Source: Devosia sediminis
GTDB lineage: Bacteria > Pseudomonadota > Alphaproteobacteria > Rhizobiales > Devosiaceae
Assembly: GCF_016411825.1 (NCBI RefSeq)
Contig: NZ_JAEKMH010000002.1
Coordinates: 930,001-994,000, forward strand
Length of the DNA stretch: 64,000 bases
Reading direction: 5' to 3'
Shown: in pieces, positions 36,882-44,490 of the stretch
How positions within the stretch are numbered: the stretch's first letter is position 1
How the letters are laid out: each line of letters opens with the position of its first letter
Notes under the pieces: model-generated
The model's database searches: none
Told to the model about the DNA's origin: nothing
Seen by the model: only the letters and a program-made list of their open reading frames with translations
Position numbers and translations under genes: made by a program

Positions 36882-36905
36882 GCGTTCCTGCCGTTTCGTC
36901 GCGGA

Positions 36906-37003
36906 GTCATTCCGGCGCAGGCCGGAATCCATGCGCTGTTCTATCAACACTATGGACGCCGTCGATAGCCGTCAGATTGGATCCCGGCCTGCGCCGGGAT
37001 GAC
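36906..37003. repeat. Inverted pair of REP-like palindromes (BIME-like)
   Basis: GTCATTCCGG...CCGGAATCCA (36906-36931) and TGGATCCCGG...CCGGGATGAC (36978-37003) face each other. The core GCGCAGGCC/GGCCTGCGC is shared, and one stem pair differs in a compensating way. This is the common alphaproteobacterial REP type. Located between iolE and the small membrane gene. Confidence 0.75.
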
Positions 37004-37016
37004 ATTATGGAAACGG

Positions 37017-37934
37017 CTACCCTTTCGGAAAACCCTGTGTCTCCACAGTGTAGCCGGCCGCCGTCATCACCCGCATCAGTTCCCGATGCCCGATCTCCGC
37101 CATCTTCATCGGCGGCGCCTTGACTGGGTCCTGCTCGGCCTCCACCACGAACCAGCCCTCATAGCCATGATCGGCCAGCCGCTGCACGATGGCGCCGAAA
37201 TCGAGCGACCCGTCGCCCGGCACGGTGAAGGCGCCCAGCGCCACCGCATCGAGAAAGCTCTGCCGGTTCCGGTCCAGCCCATTGACCACCGCGCGGCGGA
37301 TATCCTTCACATGCACATGGTTGATCCGCCGGTGATGGTTCCCGATCGCCCGCAACACGTCGCCGCCGGCAAAGGCGAGGTGCCCGGCATCGAGCAATAG
37401 GGGAATGCCTTCGCCCGAATGGCGCATGAAGGCGTCAAGCTCCGGCTCCGTCTCCACCACGGCACCCATGTGGTGGTGATAGGAAAGGGGCATGCCCTGT
37501 TCCGCGCACCATTCGCCAAACGCCGTCACCATGCGGCCATAGGTTTTCATCTGGCTTTCGTCGAGCCGCGGCTTTTTCGCCAGCGGAACCTCCCGCTTCC
37601 CCTGGATCGATTGGCCCACCTCGCCATAGACGATGCAGGGCGCATCGACCGCCTTGAACAGCTCGATCATCGGCGCGATGCGGTCCTTGTTGGCGCTGAG
37701 TTCCTCGTCCACCAGCGTCCCCGAAAACCAGCCGCCGCACAGGGTGACATCGGCTTCGCGCAGAATCGGCAGCATGACCTTCGGATCATCCGGAAACCGC
37801 CGACCCTTCTCCATGCCGGTGAACCCGGCAGAGCGCGATTGCCTGAGGCATTCCTCGAGCGACACGTCGTCGCTCAATTCCGGCAGATCGTCGTTCCACC
37901 AGGCAATGGGCGACATCCCGAGCTTGGCTTTCAT
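37017..37934 (-). CDS. iolE: Inosose dehydratase
   Basis: IolE removes water from scyllo-inosose to give a trihydroxycyclohexanedione. The 305-residue AP-endonuclease-like TIM barrel has KLGMSPIAWWNDDLPELS at the N-terminus, the metal-region segment PLSYHHHMGAVVETEPEL, LLDAGHLAFAGGD and HVKDIRR. ATG 37934 has GGAG upstream. The gene is between iolD and iolB on the minus strand with repeats in both flanks. Confidence 0.94.
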   Translation of the reverse strand: MKAKLGMSPIAWWNDDLPELSDDVSLEECLRQSRSAGFTGMEKGRRFPDDPKVMLPILREADVTLCGGWFSGTLVDEELSANKDRIAPMIELFKAVDAPCIVYGEVGQSIQGKREVPLAKKPRLDESQMKTYGRMVTAFGEWCAEQGMPLSYHHHMGAVVETEPELDAFMRHSGEGIPLLLDAGHLAFAGGDVLRAIGNHHRRINHVHVKDIRRAVVNGLDRNRQSFLDAVALGAFTVPGDGSLDFGAIVQRLADHGYEGWFVVEAEQDPVKAPPMKMAEIGHRELMRVMTAAGYTVETQGFPKG

Positions 37935-37954
37935 CTTTCGTCTCCAATCTCTAT

Positions 37955-38088
37955 TCCTCTCCCCATCGGGGAGAGGTGGCTCGGCGCAGCCGAGTCGGTG
38001 AGGGGGTGCTCGCCTCACATTCAGATGCGGTTGGGACATCCCCCTCATCCGGCGCTGCGCGCCACCTTCTCCCCGATGGGGAGAAGAA
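37955..38088. repeat. Two inverted CTCTCCCC-type palindromic repeats
   Basis: CTCTCCCCATCGGGGAGAG at 37957-37975 starts one copy (to about 38010), with CGGCGCAGCCG inside and GTGAGGGGGTG at its end. A second copy in the opposite direction runs 38039-38088 with CCCCTCA, GCGCTGCGCGC and CTCCCCGATGGGGAG. They fill the iolD-iolE gap. Confidence 0.65.
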
Positions 38089-39939
38089 TTACCCCGCCCG
38101 CTGTCCCTTCAACGCCTGCACATAAGCCTCCCGCGCCGCATTGACCTCGCTCCGCTCGCTGACCTCAGGCACCGCCACATCCCACCAATGCCCACCGGCA
38201 TCAGTGGTCACCAGCGGGTCGGTGTCGATGACAAAGACATGCACACCACCAGCGCCTTCGCTCTTCACGAGGGCAGCTTCGAGCTCGGCCAGCGAAGCCA
38301 CCTTCTTCGCCCGCGCTCCCATGGCCGCGGCATGCGCCGCGAAATCCACCTGCGGCATGGTCTCGTGCCGCGTATCCCGGAAGAGATTGTTGAAGTTCGC
38401 CCCGCCGGTCGCCATCTGCAGCCGGTTGATGCAGCCATAGCCGGAATTGTCGAGCACCACGATGGTGAGCTTCACCCCCAGCATCACCGCGCTGACGATT
38501 TCGGAATTCATCATCAGGTAGCTGCCGTCGCCCAGCATGACCACGGTGTCGCCTTCGGGACGCGCCAGCGCCACGCCGAGGCCCGCGGCAATCTCGTAGC
38601 CCATGGTCGAGAAGCCATATTCGAGATGGTAGCTTCCCGGCTCCTTGGCGCGCCACAGCTTGTGCAGTTCCCCCGGCAGTCCACCCGCCGCGCAGACCAG
38701 CGTCGCCTTGCTCCGGCCCCTTTGCACCGCCCCGATCACCTGGGCATCTGATGGTAGTTCGGCATTGCCGGCCGCCGTCGCGGCATCCGCTGCCAGCAGC
38801 CAATTGTCCTTTTCCCGCATGGACTTCTTATGCGTCCAGGCGGAATCAACCTGCCAGCCCATCAGCGCCGCATCCAATGCTTCGAGGCCCACCCGCGCGT
38901 CGCCAACCAGCGGCAGCGCATTGTGCTTGGCGGCATCGAACGGCTGCACATTGAGGCCGATGATCTGGACCTCTTCGTTCTTGAACAGCGCCCATGACCC
39001 GGTGGTGAAATCCTGCAGCCGCGTCCCCACTGCCAGCACAACGTCGGCTTCCTCGGCCAGCGCATTGGCCGCCGACGTACCCGTCACGCCGACCGAACCC
39101 ATATTGAGTTCATGGTCATGGGGCAGGGCGCTCTTGCCAGCCTGCGTCTCCATCACCGGAATGCCGTGCTCCTCGGCAAAGGCCGCGAGGCTGTCGCTGG
39201 CTTCCGAATAGAGCACGCCGCCGCCGGCAATGATCACCGGCTTCTTGGCGAGTTTCAGCGTTGCCGCCGCCGTGGCGAACTCATCGGCGTCGGGCATCAG
39301 TCGCCTCAGCGTCCACACCTTTTCGACAAAGAAGCTTTCCGGATAGTCATAGGCTTCGGCCTGCACATCCTGGCACAGCGACAGCGTCACCGGCCCGCAT
39401 TCGGCCGGGTCCGTGAGCACCTGCATGGCGCGCCGCAGTGCCGGAATGATCTGCTCGGGCCGTGTGATGCGGTCGAAGTAACGGCTGACCGGCTTGAAAC
39501 AGTCGTTTACCGTCACGGTCCCGTCACCGAAATCCTCGGCCTGCTGCAGCACCGGATCGGGCAGGCGATTGGCGAACACGTCGCCCGGCAGCAGCAGCAC
39601 GGGCAGGCGGTTCACATGCGCCAGCGCCGCCGCCGTCACCATGTTGAGCGCGCCGGGCCCGATCGAGGAGGTCACGGCCATGAAACGCCGGCGAAAATTG
39701 GCCTTGGCATAGGCAATGGCCGCATGGGCCATGCTCTGCTCGTTCTGCCCGCGATAGGTCGGCAGCTCGTCTTTCACGTCATGGAGCGCCTCGCCGACGC
39801 CCGCCACATTGCCATGCCCGAAGATCGCCCAGACCCCGCCGAAGATCGGCACGGTCTCGCCGGCAACGACAGTTTTTTGCGCACACAAAAACCGCGCCAC
39901 GGCCTGCGCCATCGTCAGTTGGATCGTCTTCTGCGCCAT
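38089..39939 (-). CDS. iolD: 3D-(3,5/4)-trihydroxycyclohexane-1,2-dione hydrolase
   Basis: IolD opens the inositol-derived ring using thiamine diphosphate. The 616-residue protein has FGGVWAIFGHGNVAGVGEAL, AIAYAKANFRRRFMAVTSSIGPGALNMVTAAA, and the ThDP-binding region GDTVVMLGDGSYLMMNSEIVSAVMLGVKLTIVVLDNSGYGCINRLQ. Length is normal. Transcribed after iolC. Confidence 0.95.
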   Translation of the reverse strand: MAQKTIQLTMAQAVARFLCAQKTVVAGETVPIFGGVWAIFGHGNVAGVGEALHDVKDELPTYRGQNEQSMAHAAIAYAKANFRRRFMAVTSSIGPGALNMVTAAALAHVNRLPVLLLPGDVFANRLPDPVLQQAEDFGDGTVTVNDCFKPVSRYFDRITRPEQIIPALRRAMQVLTDPAECGPVTLSLCQDVQAEAYDYPESFFVEKVWTLRRLMPDADEFATAAATLKLAKKPVIIAGGGVLYSEASDSLAAFAEEHGIPVMETQAGKSALPHDHELNMGSVGVTGTSAANALAEEADVVLAVGTRLQDFTTGSWALFKNEEVQIIGLNVQPFDAAKHNALPLVGDARVGLEALDAALMGWQVDSAWTHKKSMREKDNWLLAADAATAAGNAELPSDAQVIGAVQRGRSKATLVCAAGGLPGELHKLWRAKEPGSYHLEYGFSTMGYEIAAGLGVALARPEGDTVVMLGDGSYLMMNSEIVSAVMLGVKLTIVVLDNSGYGCINRLQMATGGANFNNLFRDTRHETMPQVDFAAHAAAMGARAKKVASLAELEAALVKSEGAGGVHVFVIDTDPLVTTDAGGHWWDVAVPEVSERSEVNAAREAYVQALKGQRAG

Positions 39940-39962
39940 CCTACTTTCCTCGTTCTATCTTC

Positions 39963-40012
39963 ACCTCTCCCTTTGGGGGAGAGGTCGGCGCGCAGCGCCG
40001 GGTGAGGGGGCC
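39963..40012. repeat. CTCTCCC-type palindromic repeat
   Basis: ACCTCTCCC and GGGAGAGGT surround a short loop (39963-39985), then CGGCGCGCAGCGCCG and GTGAGGGGG. It is related to the pair at 37955-38088. Confidence 0.55.
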
Positions 40013-40032
40013 TCGCTTCTCCGGTTCCTTCG

Positions 40033-40102
40033 CCACCCTCCTCCTTGAGGGGAGGGCGCCGCAGCTAGCCGAAGGCTTAGCGAAGGTAGGGTGGGGGTGT
40101 CG
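40033..40102. repeat. CCACCCTC/CTTGAGGGGAGG palindromic repeat, copy C
   Basis: CCACCCTCCTCC, TTGA, GGGGAGGG, then GCTAGCCGAAGGCTTAGC and the closing GGTAGGGTGGGGGTGTCG. It overlaps the 3' end of iolC slightly and matches copies at 11200 and 34161. Confidence 0.6.
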
Positions 40103-42023
40103 TTGTGTCCCCCTCCCACACTCCGACCAACCACGCAAAGCGCCGCGCCATTTCCTCGACGGCCTCGTCGTCGGTCATCGTCCCATCCAGCCACGCCTGC
40201 GCCGCATGTCCGAAAATCGACCGACCCACTGCAAACCCCTTCACGGTGCGGGCAGCCTTCGCGAGGTCGAACCCCGCCTTGAGGTCGGTCATCTTCGCAT
40301 CGAGCCCGAGCAGCACGACGCCGCGGCAATAAGGGTCGCGCGTTTCGATGACGCGATCAATGTTGGACCAGGCCCCGGCGCTCGGCTGCGCTTCGAGTTT
40401 CCACCAGTCGGGCTTGATCCCGGCGTCGTAGATCTCGTCCAGCGCCCGCGCCACCGTATCCTCGCCGAGCACGCCATGCTTGCCGGCGATGATTTCCACC
40501 AGCAGTTCGCGCCCGATTTTGCGCGCTGCCTCGAAGGCCGATTTCAGCTTGGAAAGCTGTTCATCTTGCAGGTCCTGGGGGTCATCCGGGTGAAAGAAGC
40601 ACAGCACCTTGATGCAGTGATCCACCGGCCACTCCACCAGCCGCGAGCCGAGATCCTGCGAAAATTCGAACCGCAGCGGCCGCGAACCGGGCAGTTCCAC
40701 AGGCTTTGCCACCCAGAAATTGGGGATCGCGCCAGCCGCATAAAGTGCATCGCGACCATATTTGTCGTCGAGCAGCATGCCGAAACCATCGCGGCCATCA
40801 GCGACCTGCGCCGCCGCCCTGACCGCTAACACCTTGAAATCGCTGATGCGGCCGAGCTTTGCAGCATCGCCGCCAGCCATGTCCTCCAGTTGCGCGCGAT
40901 GGTCGATCGCCAGCGCCATCAGCTTGCGAATGTCGCGCCGTCGGGTCGTTGCCCAATGCACATGGTTGATCGCAGCGTCCTTGCGCAGCGCCCTTTCAGT
41001 GCTGCCATTGTCGAGGAAAAATTGCAGCTCATCCCAGGTCGGTATCTCCGGCGCGCAAAGCAGCCGGCTCACCGCAAAAGCCCCGCAGGCATTGGCCCAA
41101 GTGGCGCTGGTGGCATGACTTTCGCCACGCAGCCAGCCGCGCAGGAACCCGCTCATGAAAGCGTCGCCTGCGCCCAGCACGTTATAGACTTCGATGGGAA
41201 ATCCCTTGCCGACGATGCCGTCCTCCAGATCGTCAGGGATCGCCCCGTCATAAACCACGCAGCCCATCGGCCCGCGCTTGAGCACGATGACTGCTGAGGA
41301 GAGGGATCGAATGGTCTTCAGCGCCGCATGGAGATCATGGCCGCCGGCAGCGATGAGAACCTCTTCCTCCGTACCGACGATCAGGTCGCACTCCGGCAGC
41401 ACCGTCTGCAGATGAGCCGACACCGTGTCCGAGGCGATGTAGCGGCTGTCGCCGGCATCGTGCCCGGCAAGGCCCCAGAGATTGGGTCGGTAATCGATGT
41501 CGAAAACCACCTTGCCGCCGGCTTCGCGAGCAAGTCGCATCGCCTTGCGCTGCGCCGCCGCGCTGTGTGGCTTGGCGAAATGCGTCCCCGTCACCAGCAC
41601 GGCCCTGGCCGAGCGGACGAAATCGGCATCGACATCGCCTTCATCCAGCGCCGCATCGGCGCAATTGTCGCGATAGAAGATCAGCGGGAAGCTCTTGTCG
41701 TTCTCCACCGCCAGCAGCACCAGCGCGGTCAGCCGCTCCGGGTCCGTCATGATGCCTGTCGTGTCGACGCCCTCACGCTGCAATTGTTCGCGGATGAAGC
41801 GCCCCATCTGCTCGTTGCCGACGCGGGTGATCAGCGCCGACTTCAGCCCCAGCCGCGCCGTGCCGACGGCAATATTGGTCGGGCAACCGCCCACCGATTT
41901 GGCGAAACTGCCAACATCTTCGAGCCTCGTGCCGATCTGCTGTCCGTAGAGATCCACGGACGCGCGACCGATGGTGATGACGTCGAGCGGTCTATCGGGA
42001 AAGTCGGCAGCGAGAGAGGTCAC
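40077..42023 (-). CDS. iolC: Bifunctional 5-dehydro-2-deoxygluconokinase / phosphogluconate aldolase-like (IolC-DUF2090)
   Basis: The 648-residue fusion phosphorylates 5-dehydro-2-deoxygluconate through an N-terminal PfkB kinase (about 1-320: ITIGRASVDLYGQQIGTRLEDVGSFAKSVGGCPTNIA; VLGAGDAFMSGFLRGWL with the catalytic Asp). The C-terminal DUF2090 part (about 335-648) is usually annotated as the aldolase-like partner and is common in proteobacterial IolC. The start is GTG 42023 with AGGAGG six bases upstream, better than an upstream ATG with no such site. It is first after iolR, with IolR-like sites ahead. Confidence 0.92.
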   Translation of the reverse strand: MTSLAADFPDRPLDVITIGRASVDLYGQQIGTRLEDVGSFAKSVGGCPTNIAVGTARLGLKSALITRVGNEQMGRFIREQLQREGVDTTGIMTDPERLTALVLLAVENDKSFPLIFYRDNCADAALDEGDVDADFVRSARAVLVTGTHFAKPHSAAAQRKAMRLAREAGGKVVFDIDYRPNLWGLAGHDAGDSRYIASDTVSAHLQTVLPECDLIVGTEEEVLIAAGGHDLHAALKTIRSLSSAVIVLKRGPMGCVVYDGAIPDDLEDGIVGKGFPIEVYNVLGAGDAFMSGFLRGWLRGESHATSATWANACGAFAVSRLLCAPEIPTWDELQFFLDNGSTERALRKDAAINHVHWATTRRRDIRKLMALAIDHRAQLEDMAGGDAAKLGRISDFKVLAVRAAAQVADGRDGFGMLLDDKYGRDALYAAGAIPNFWVAKPVELPGSRPLRFEFSQDLGSRLVEWPVDHCIKVLCFFHPDDPQDLQDEQLSKLKSAFEAARKIGRELLVEIIAGKHGVLGEDTVARALDEIYDAGIKPDWWKLEAQPSAGAWSNIDRVIETRDPYCRGVVLLGLDAKMTDLKAGFDLAKAARTVKGFAVGRSIFGHAAQAWLDGTMTDDEAVEEMARRFAWLVGVWEGDTTTPPPYLR

Positions 42024-42060
42024 GCGGCTCCTCCTCGGGAAAGCGTGGTTTGGCACCTAT

Positions 42061-42106
42061 GAAACACAAGTTCCGAGATGGTGCAATATAGAACAAATAT
42101 TCTATA
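42061..42106. promoter_or_regulatory. Predicted IolR sites upstream of iolC
   Basis: TATAGAA (42087-42093), six bases, TTCTATA (42100-42106) is a perfect palindrome whose centre AGAA-N6-TTCT differs from GGAA-N6-TTCC by one base per arm. GAAA-N6-TTCC lies at 42061-42074. The first overlaps the 3' end of iolR. Confidence 0.5.
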
Positions 42107-42938
42107 ATTGCCGGCGCCGCTCCGCCACGCTGACCGTCAACGCCATGGCAAAAGCCAGGCTTGCCGACAGTGACCGGAAGCCTGCATGGTCCGCTTCCAT
42201 CAGTTCGAACCACACCTGCGCGATACCGGCCAGCGGCGACAGCGCTGAATCCGTGAGCGCCACCACGGGAATGCCCCGATCGGCCAGGGCCCGCGCCTGC
42301 GCTGCGCTTTCCGGCGCGTAGGGGGCAAAGCTCACGGCAAATGCCGCATCTCTGGGGCCTGCCTGCTCCAGAAGGTCGTCGTCATTGCCGGCCGCCGAGC
42401 TCACCACCTGGCAGCGGATTTTCAGCTTGCCCAAGGCATAGGCCATGGACGTGACTACCGGAAAACTCCGTCTCCGGGCAATCAGGTAGATTGTCTCGGC
42501 GCGGGCCAGGATGTCGACCGCTTGCTCCAGTTTTTCCGGCTCGATAGCGGCGCTGAGCGCATCGAGGCTTTGATGTGCCGCGCCGATAAACCCCTTGAGG
42601 ATGGTTCCGCTCTCGGTCTCTGCTGCCCCGGCCGATTCCAATTGCCGCAGCCGATCCTCGTAAGAGGCCGTACGGCCCCGGAGCCGCGCCTGGAAAATCT
42701 GTTGCAGTCCCGAAAATCCGTCCAGTCCGAAATGCTGGGCGAAACGCACCAGGGTCGAAGGCTGAACTGAGGCCGCCGCCGCAATGCTGGCAGTCGTTCC
42801 AAAGGCGATCTCGTCCGGATGATCGAGCGCGTAGGCCGCCACCTGCATCAGTCGCTTGGGAAGCGTCGCGCGCTGCTCCACGATGGTGGTGCGGAGCGTT
42901 TCGAAATCGGTCGGCACTGCGATCGGGGAGGTGGGCAT
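42102..42938 (-). CDS. iolR: RpiR-family regulator of inositol genes
   Basis: The 278-residue protein has an N-terminal HTH_6 domain (LPKRLMQVAAYALDHPDEIAFGTTASIAAAASVQPSTLVRFAQHFGLDGFSGLQQIFQ) and a SIS sugar-phosphate-binding domain (about 130-260: ILARAETIYLIARRRSFPVVTSMAYALGKL; DAAFAVSFAPYAPESAAQARALADRGIPVVALTD). In rhizobia the RpiR-type IolR represses the iol genes and is released by an inositol intermediate. Position beside iolC and matching palindromes at iolR, iolC and iolG support this role. Confidence 0.88.
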   Translation of the reverse strand: MPTSPIAVPTDFETLRTTIVEQRATLPKRLMQVAAYALDHPDEIAFGTTASIAAAASVQPSTLVRFAQHFGLDGFSGLQQIFQARLRGRTASYEDRLRQLESAGAAETESGTILKGFIGAAHQSLDALSAAIEPEKLEQAVDILARAETIYLIARRRSFPVVTSMAYALGKLKIRCQVVSSAAGNDDDLLEQAGPRDAAFAVSFAPYAPESAAQARALADRGIPVVALTDSALSPLAGIAQVWFELMEADHAGFRSLSASLAFAMALTVSVAERRRQL

Positions 42939-42950
42939 GACTGACCTAGT

Positions 42951-42985
42951 GGAATACCTGTTCCAGAAATGGAACAGATTGTTCC
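42951..42985. promoter_or_regulatory. Predicted IolR operators upstream of iolR
   Basis: GGAA (42951-42954), TACCTG, TTCC (42961-42964) is an exact GGAA-N6-TTCC match. Overlapping it, TGTTCCA (42959-42965) and TGGAACA (42970-42976) form a perfect palindrome, and GGAAC-N5-GTTCC follows (42971-42985). They lie 13-47 bases before the iolR start, suggesting autoregulation. Confidence 0.65.
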
Positions 42986-42999
42986 TCTGTGCAAGCGAA

Positions 43000-43028
43000 A
43001 GGCGGGATCGGTTCGCCCGATCCCGCCT
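43000..43028 (-). terminator. Terminator after ribN
   Basis: AGGCGGGATCGG (43000-43011) and CCGATCCCGCCT (43017-43028) make a 12-base perfect stem. Read on the minus strand it is followed by TTCGCTT. It separates ribN from iolR. Confidence 0.7.
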
Positions 43029-43063
43029 CGTGTCACTGATAATGCTGACAGTCCGCTAGCAAA

Positions 43064-44035
43064 TTACGCCGCTGCCAGCGTCGGCGTCCTGTCCCGGCTC
43101 TCCACCCAGTAGATGAAGGCAGACGCGCCCACGATCAGCGCCGCGCCGGGCCAGAACCACATAGATGGCACTTGCCCAACAGCCACCCATCCGACTAGCC
43201 CGCTGAGCGGCACCTTGAGGTCACCGAAGGGCTGCAGGTAGGTCGCATCGGCAGATTTATAAGCAAAGGCAAGCACATACTGCGCGACTGCCGTCAGCGC
43301 GCCGAGCAGCACCAGCAGCCATAGGCCAAGGCCATCAGGCAGGGCGAAGGGGAAGCCAGGTGCCATGCCCAGGGGCAGGATGCCGCCCAGCGCGTTGGCC
43401 GCCAGGAGGATCGCCAGATGGTTCGGCGTCATCAGCACCAGCAGCGAGACCGTCAGCGTCTCCGGACTTTCTCCCTTGCGCGTCAGATACTTGGTGAGAA
43501 TGTCCGTGCCCGCCCACAGCGCCGCTGCCGTGATCGGGATCAGCGCCTGCAGCCCGATGCTCTCGGAGCCGACGCCCGACACGATGATGGCGCCGGCAAA
43601 GCCAACCATGGCGGCAAACAGCCGAGCGCTCGAAACCCGTTCGCCCAGGAAAAGGGCCGAACCGAGAATAATGAACAGCGGTCCCGTCGCCAGCAGCGTC
43701 ACCATCTGCCAGATCGGCACGCCCGATGCGTAACCGTAGACGAACACATGAACTCCCAGCGCCGACACAAAGGCCCGGATTTCATGGGCAATGGGGTGCG
43801 TGGTGCGGAGGTTGTTGAGGCCGATCCGCAGGATCAGCGGCAACGCCAGCACCGAGGCGATGACATATTGCCAGAAGGCCATGCCGGTCGAACTCATGCC
43901 GAATCCGCCCCATTCGGCAGGCGTCGGCAGCACCGATTGCAACACATTGGTGCCGGCAAAGGTGATGCTGGCGAGAATCATGAACAGCGCGCCGGTGGTG
44001 GCGGCACTGCTGGAAGTCGAGGAAATCTGGTTCAT
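43064..44035 (-). CDS. ribN: Riboflavin transporter RibN (EamA family)
   Basis: The 323-residue protein has ten membrane segments in two EamA repeats (ALFMILASITFAGTNVLQSVLP; YVIASVLALPLILRIGL; late part ADATYLQPFGDLKVPLSGLVGWVAVGQVP). EamA proteins carry many substrates, but this gene is preceded by an FMN riboswitch, the hallmark of RibN, the riboflavin importer described in rhizobia. The identification rests mainly on that riboswitch. AAAGGAC precedes ATG 44035. A terminator follows. Confidence 0.85.
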   Translation of the reverse strand: MNQISSTSSSAATTGALFMILASITFAGTNVLQSVLPTPAEWGGFGMSSTGMAFWQYVIASVLALPLILRIGLNNLRTTHPIAHEIRAFVSALGVHVFVYGYASGVPIWQMVTLLATGPLFIILGSALFLGERVSSARLFAAMVGFAGAIIVSGVGSESIGLQALIPITAAALWAGTDILTKYLTRKGESPETLTVSLLVLMTPNHLAILLAANALGGILPLGMAPGFPFALPDGLGLWLLVLLGALTAVAQYVLAFAYKSADATYLQPFGDLKVPLSGLVGWVAVGQVPSMWFWPGAALIVGASAFIYWVESRDRTPTLAAA

Positions 44036-44047
44036 CTGTCGTCCTTT

Positions 44048-44074
44048 CCGTAACCAGTTTCCTCAGGGTTACGG
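44048..44074 (-). promoter_or_regulatory. Hairpin abutting ribN ribosome-binding site
   Basis: CCGTAACC (44048-44055) and GGTTACGG (44067-44074) pair perfectly. On the mRNA the hairpin ends directly at AAAGGAC, the ribN ribosome-binding site. It may be part of the riboswitch expression platform that controls translation. Confidence 0.5.
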
Positions 44075-44136
44075 GCGGCGACAAAGCCGGAATCCGCGCG
44101 GCCAAAAACCCGCGCGCACCCGGCAAGGGCGCTTGG

Positions 44137-44283
44137 TCCCGTTCTCTTTCATCCGGACTCTAACCGTCGGCTCCGGAATCACACCGGATCTGCTGACCCC
44201 TCGGACCACTGGGACCGAAGGCGCTCGCGGGCTTGGCATCGCTGCCTTTACCGCCGGTGGGGAATTTCACCCCGCCCTGAGAA
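44137..44283 (-). ncRNA. FMN riboswitch (RFN element)
   Basis: Read on the minus strand the element contains the conserved pieces in order: CAGGGCGGGGTGAAATTCCC, ACCGGCGGTAAAGG, CCGCGAGC, GATCCGGTGTGATTCCGG, AGCCGACGGTTAGAGTCCGG and ATGAAAGAGA. These are the core helices of the FMN aptamer. It lies about 100 bases upstream of ribN. High FMN should reduce ribN expression. Confidence 0.94.
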
Positions 44284-44455
44284 CAATGCAGGCGAACCTG
44301 CATTAAGAGATTTAGGCGAGGCTGGCGTCCCGCACAAGTCGGCACAAAGGTGTAACTGTGCGCGTTTGCCGAACGATCCGGAAATTCTGTTCAACGCTTC
44401 ACGGGCGGACTGCACAAGTCGGAGGCAAGAGACCTTGCTTTTGGGCGGGAAGAGA

Positions 44456-44479
44456 TTAAACAAGTCAACGCTTGTTTAA
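44456..44479. promoter_or_regulatory. Perfect palindrome at MFS gene start (TetR-like operator)
   Basis: TTAAACAAG (44456-44464), TCAACG, CTTGTTTAA (44471-44479): nine-base perfect arms, 11 bases before ATG 44491. The shape is typical of TetR sites, yet no TetR gene lies beside it. Confidence 0.55.
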
Positions 44480-44490
44480 TGGATCTCATC

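Noticed and set aside
44248..44463. Short minus-strand frame that might be a TetR remnant beside the MFS gene
   Set aside because: The translation shows no helix-turn-helix or TetR pattern and the frame overlaps the FMN riboswitch.
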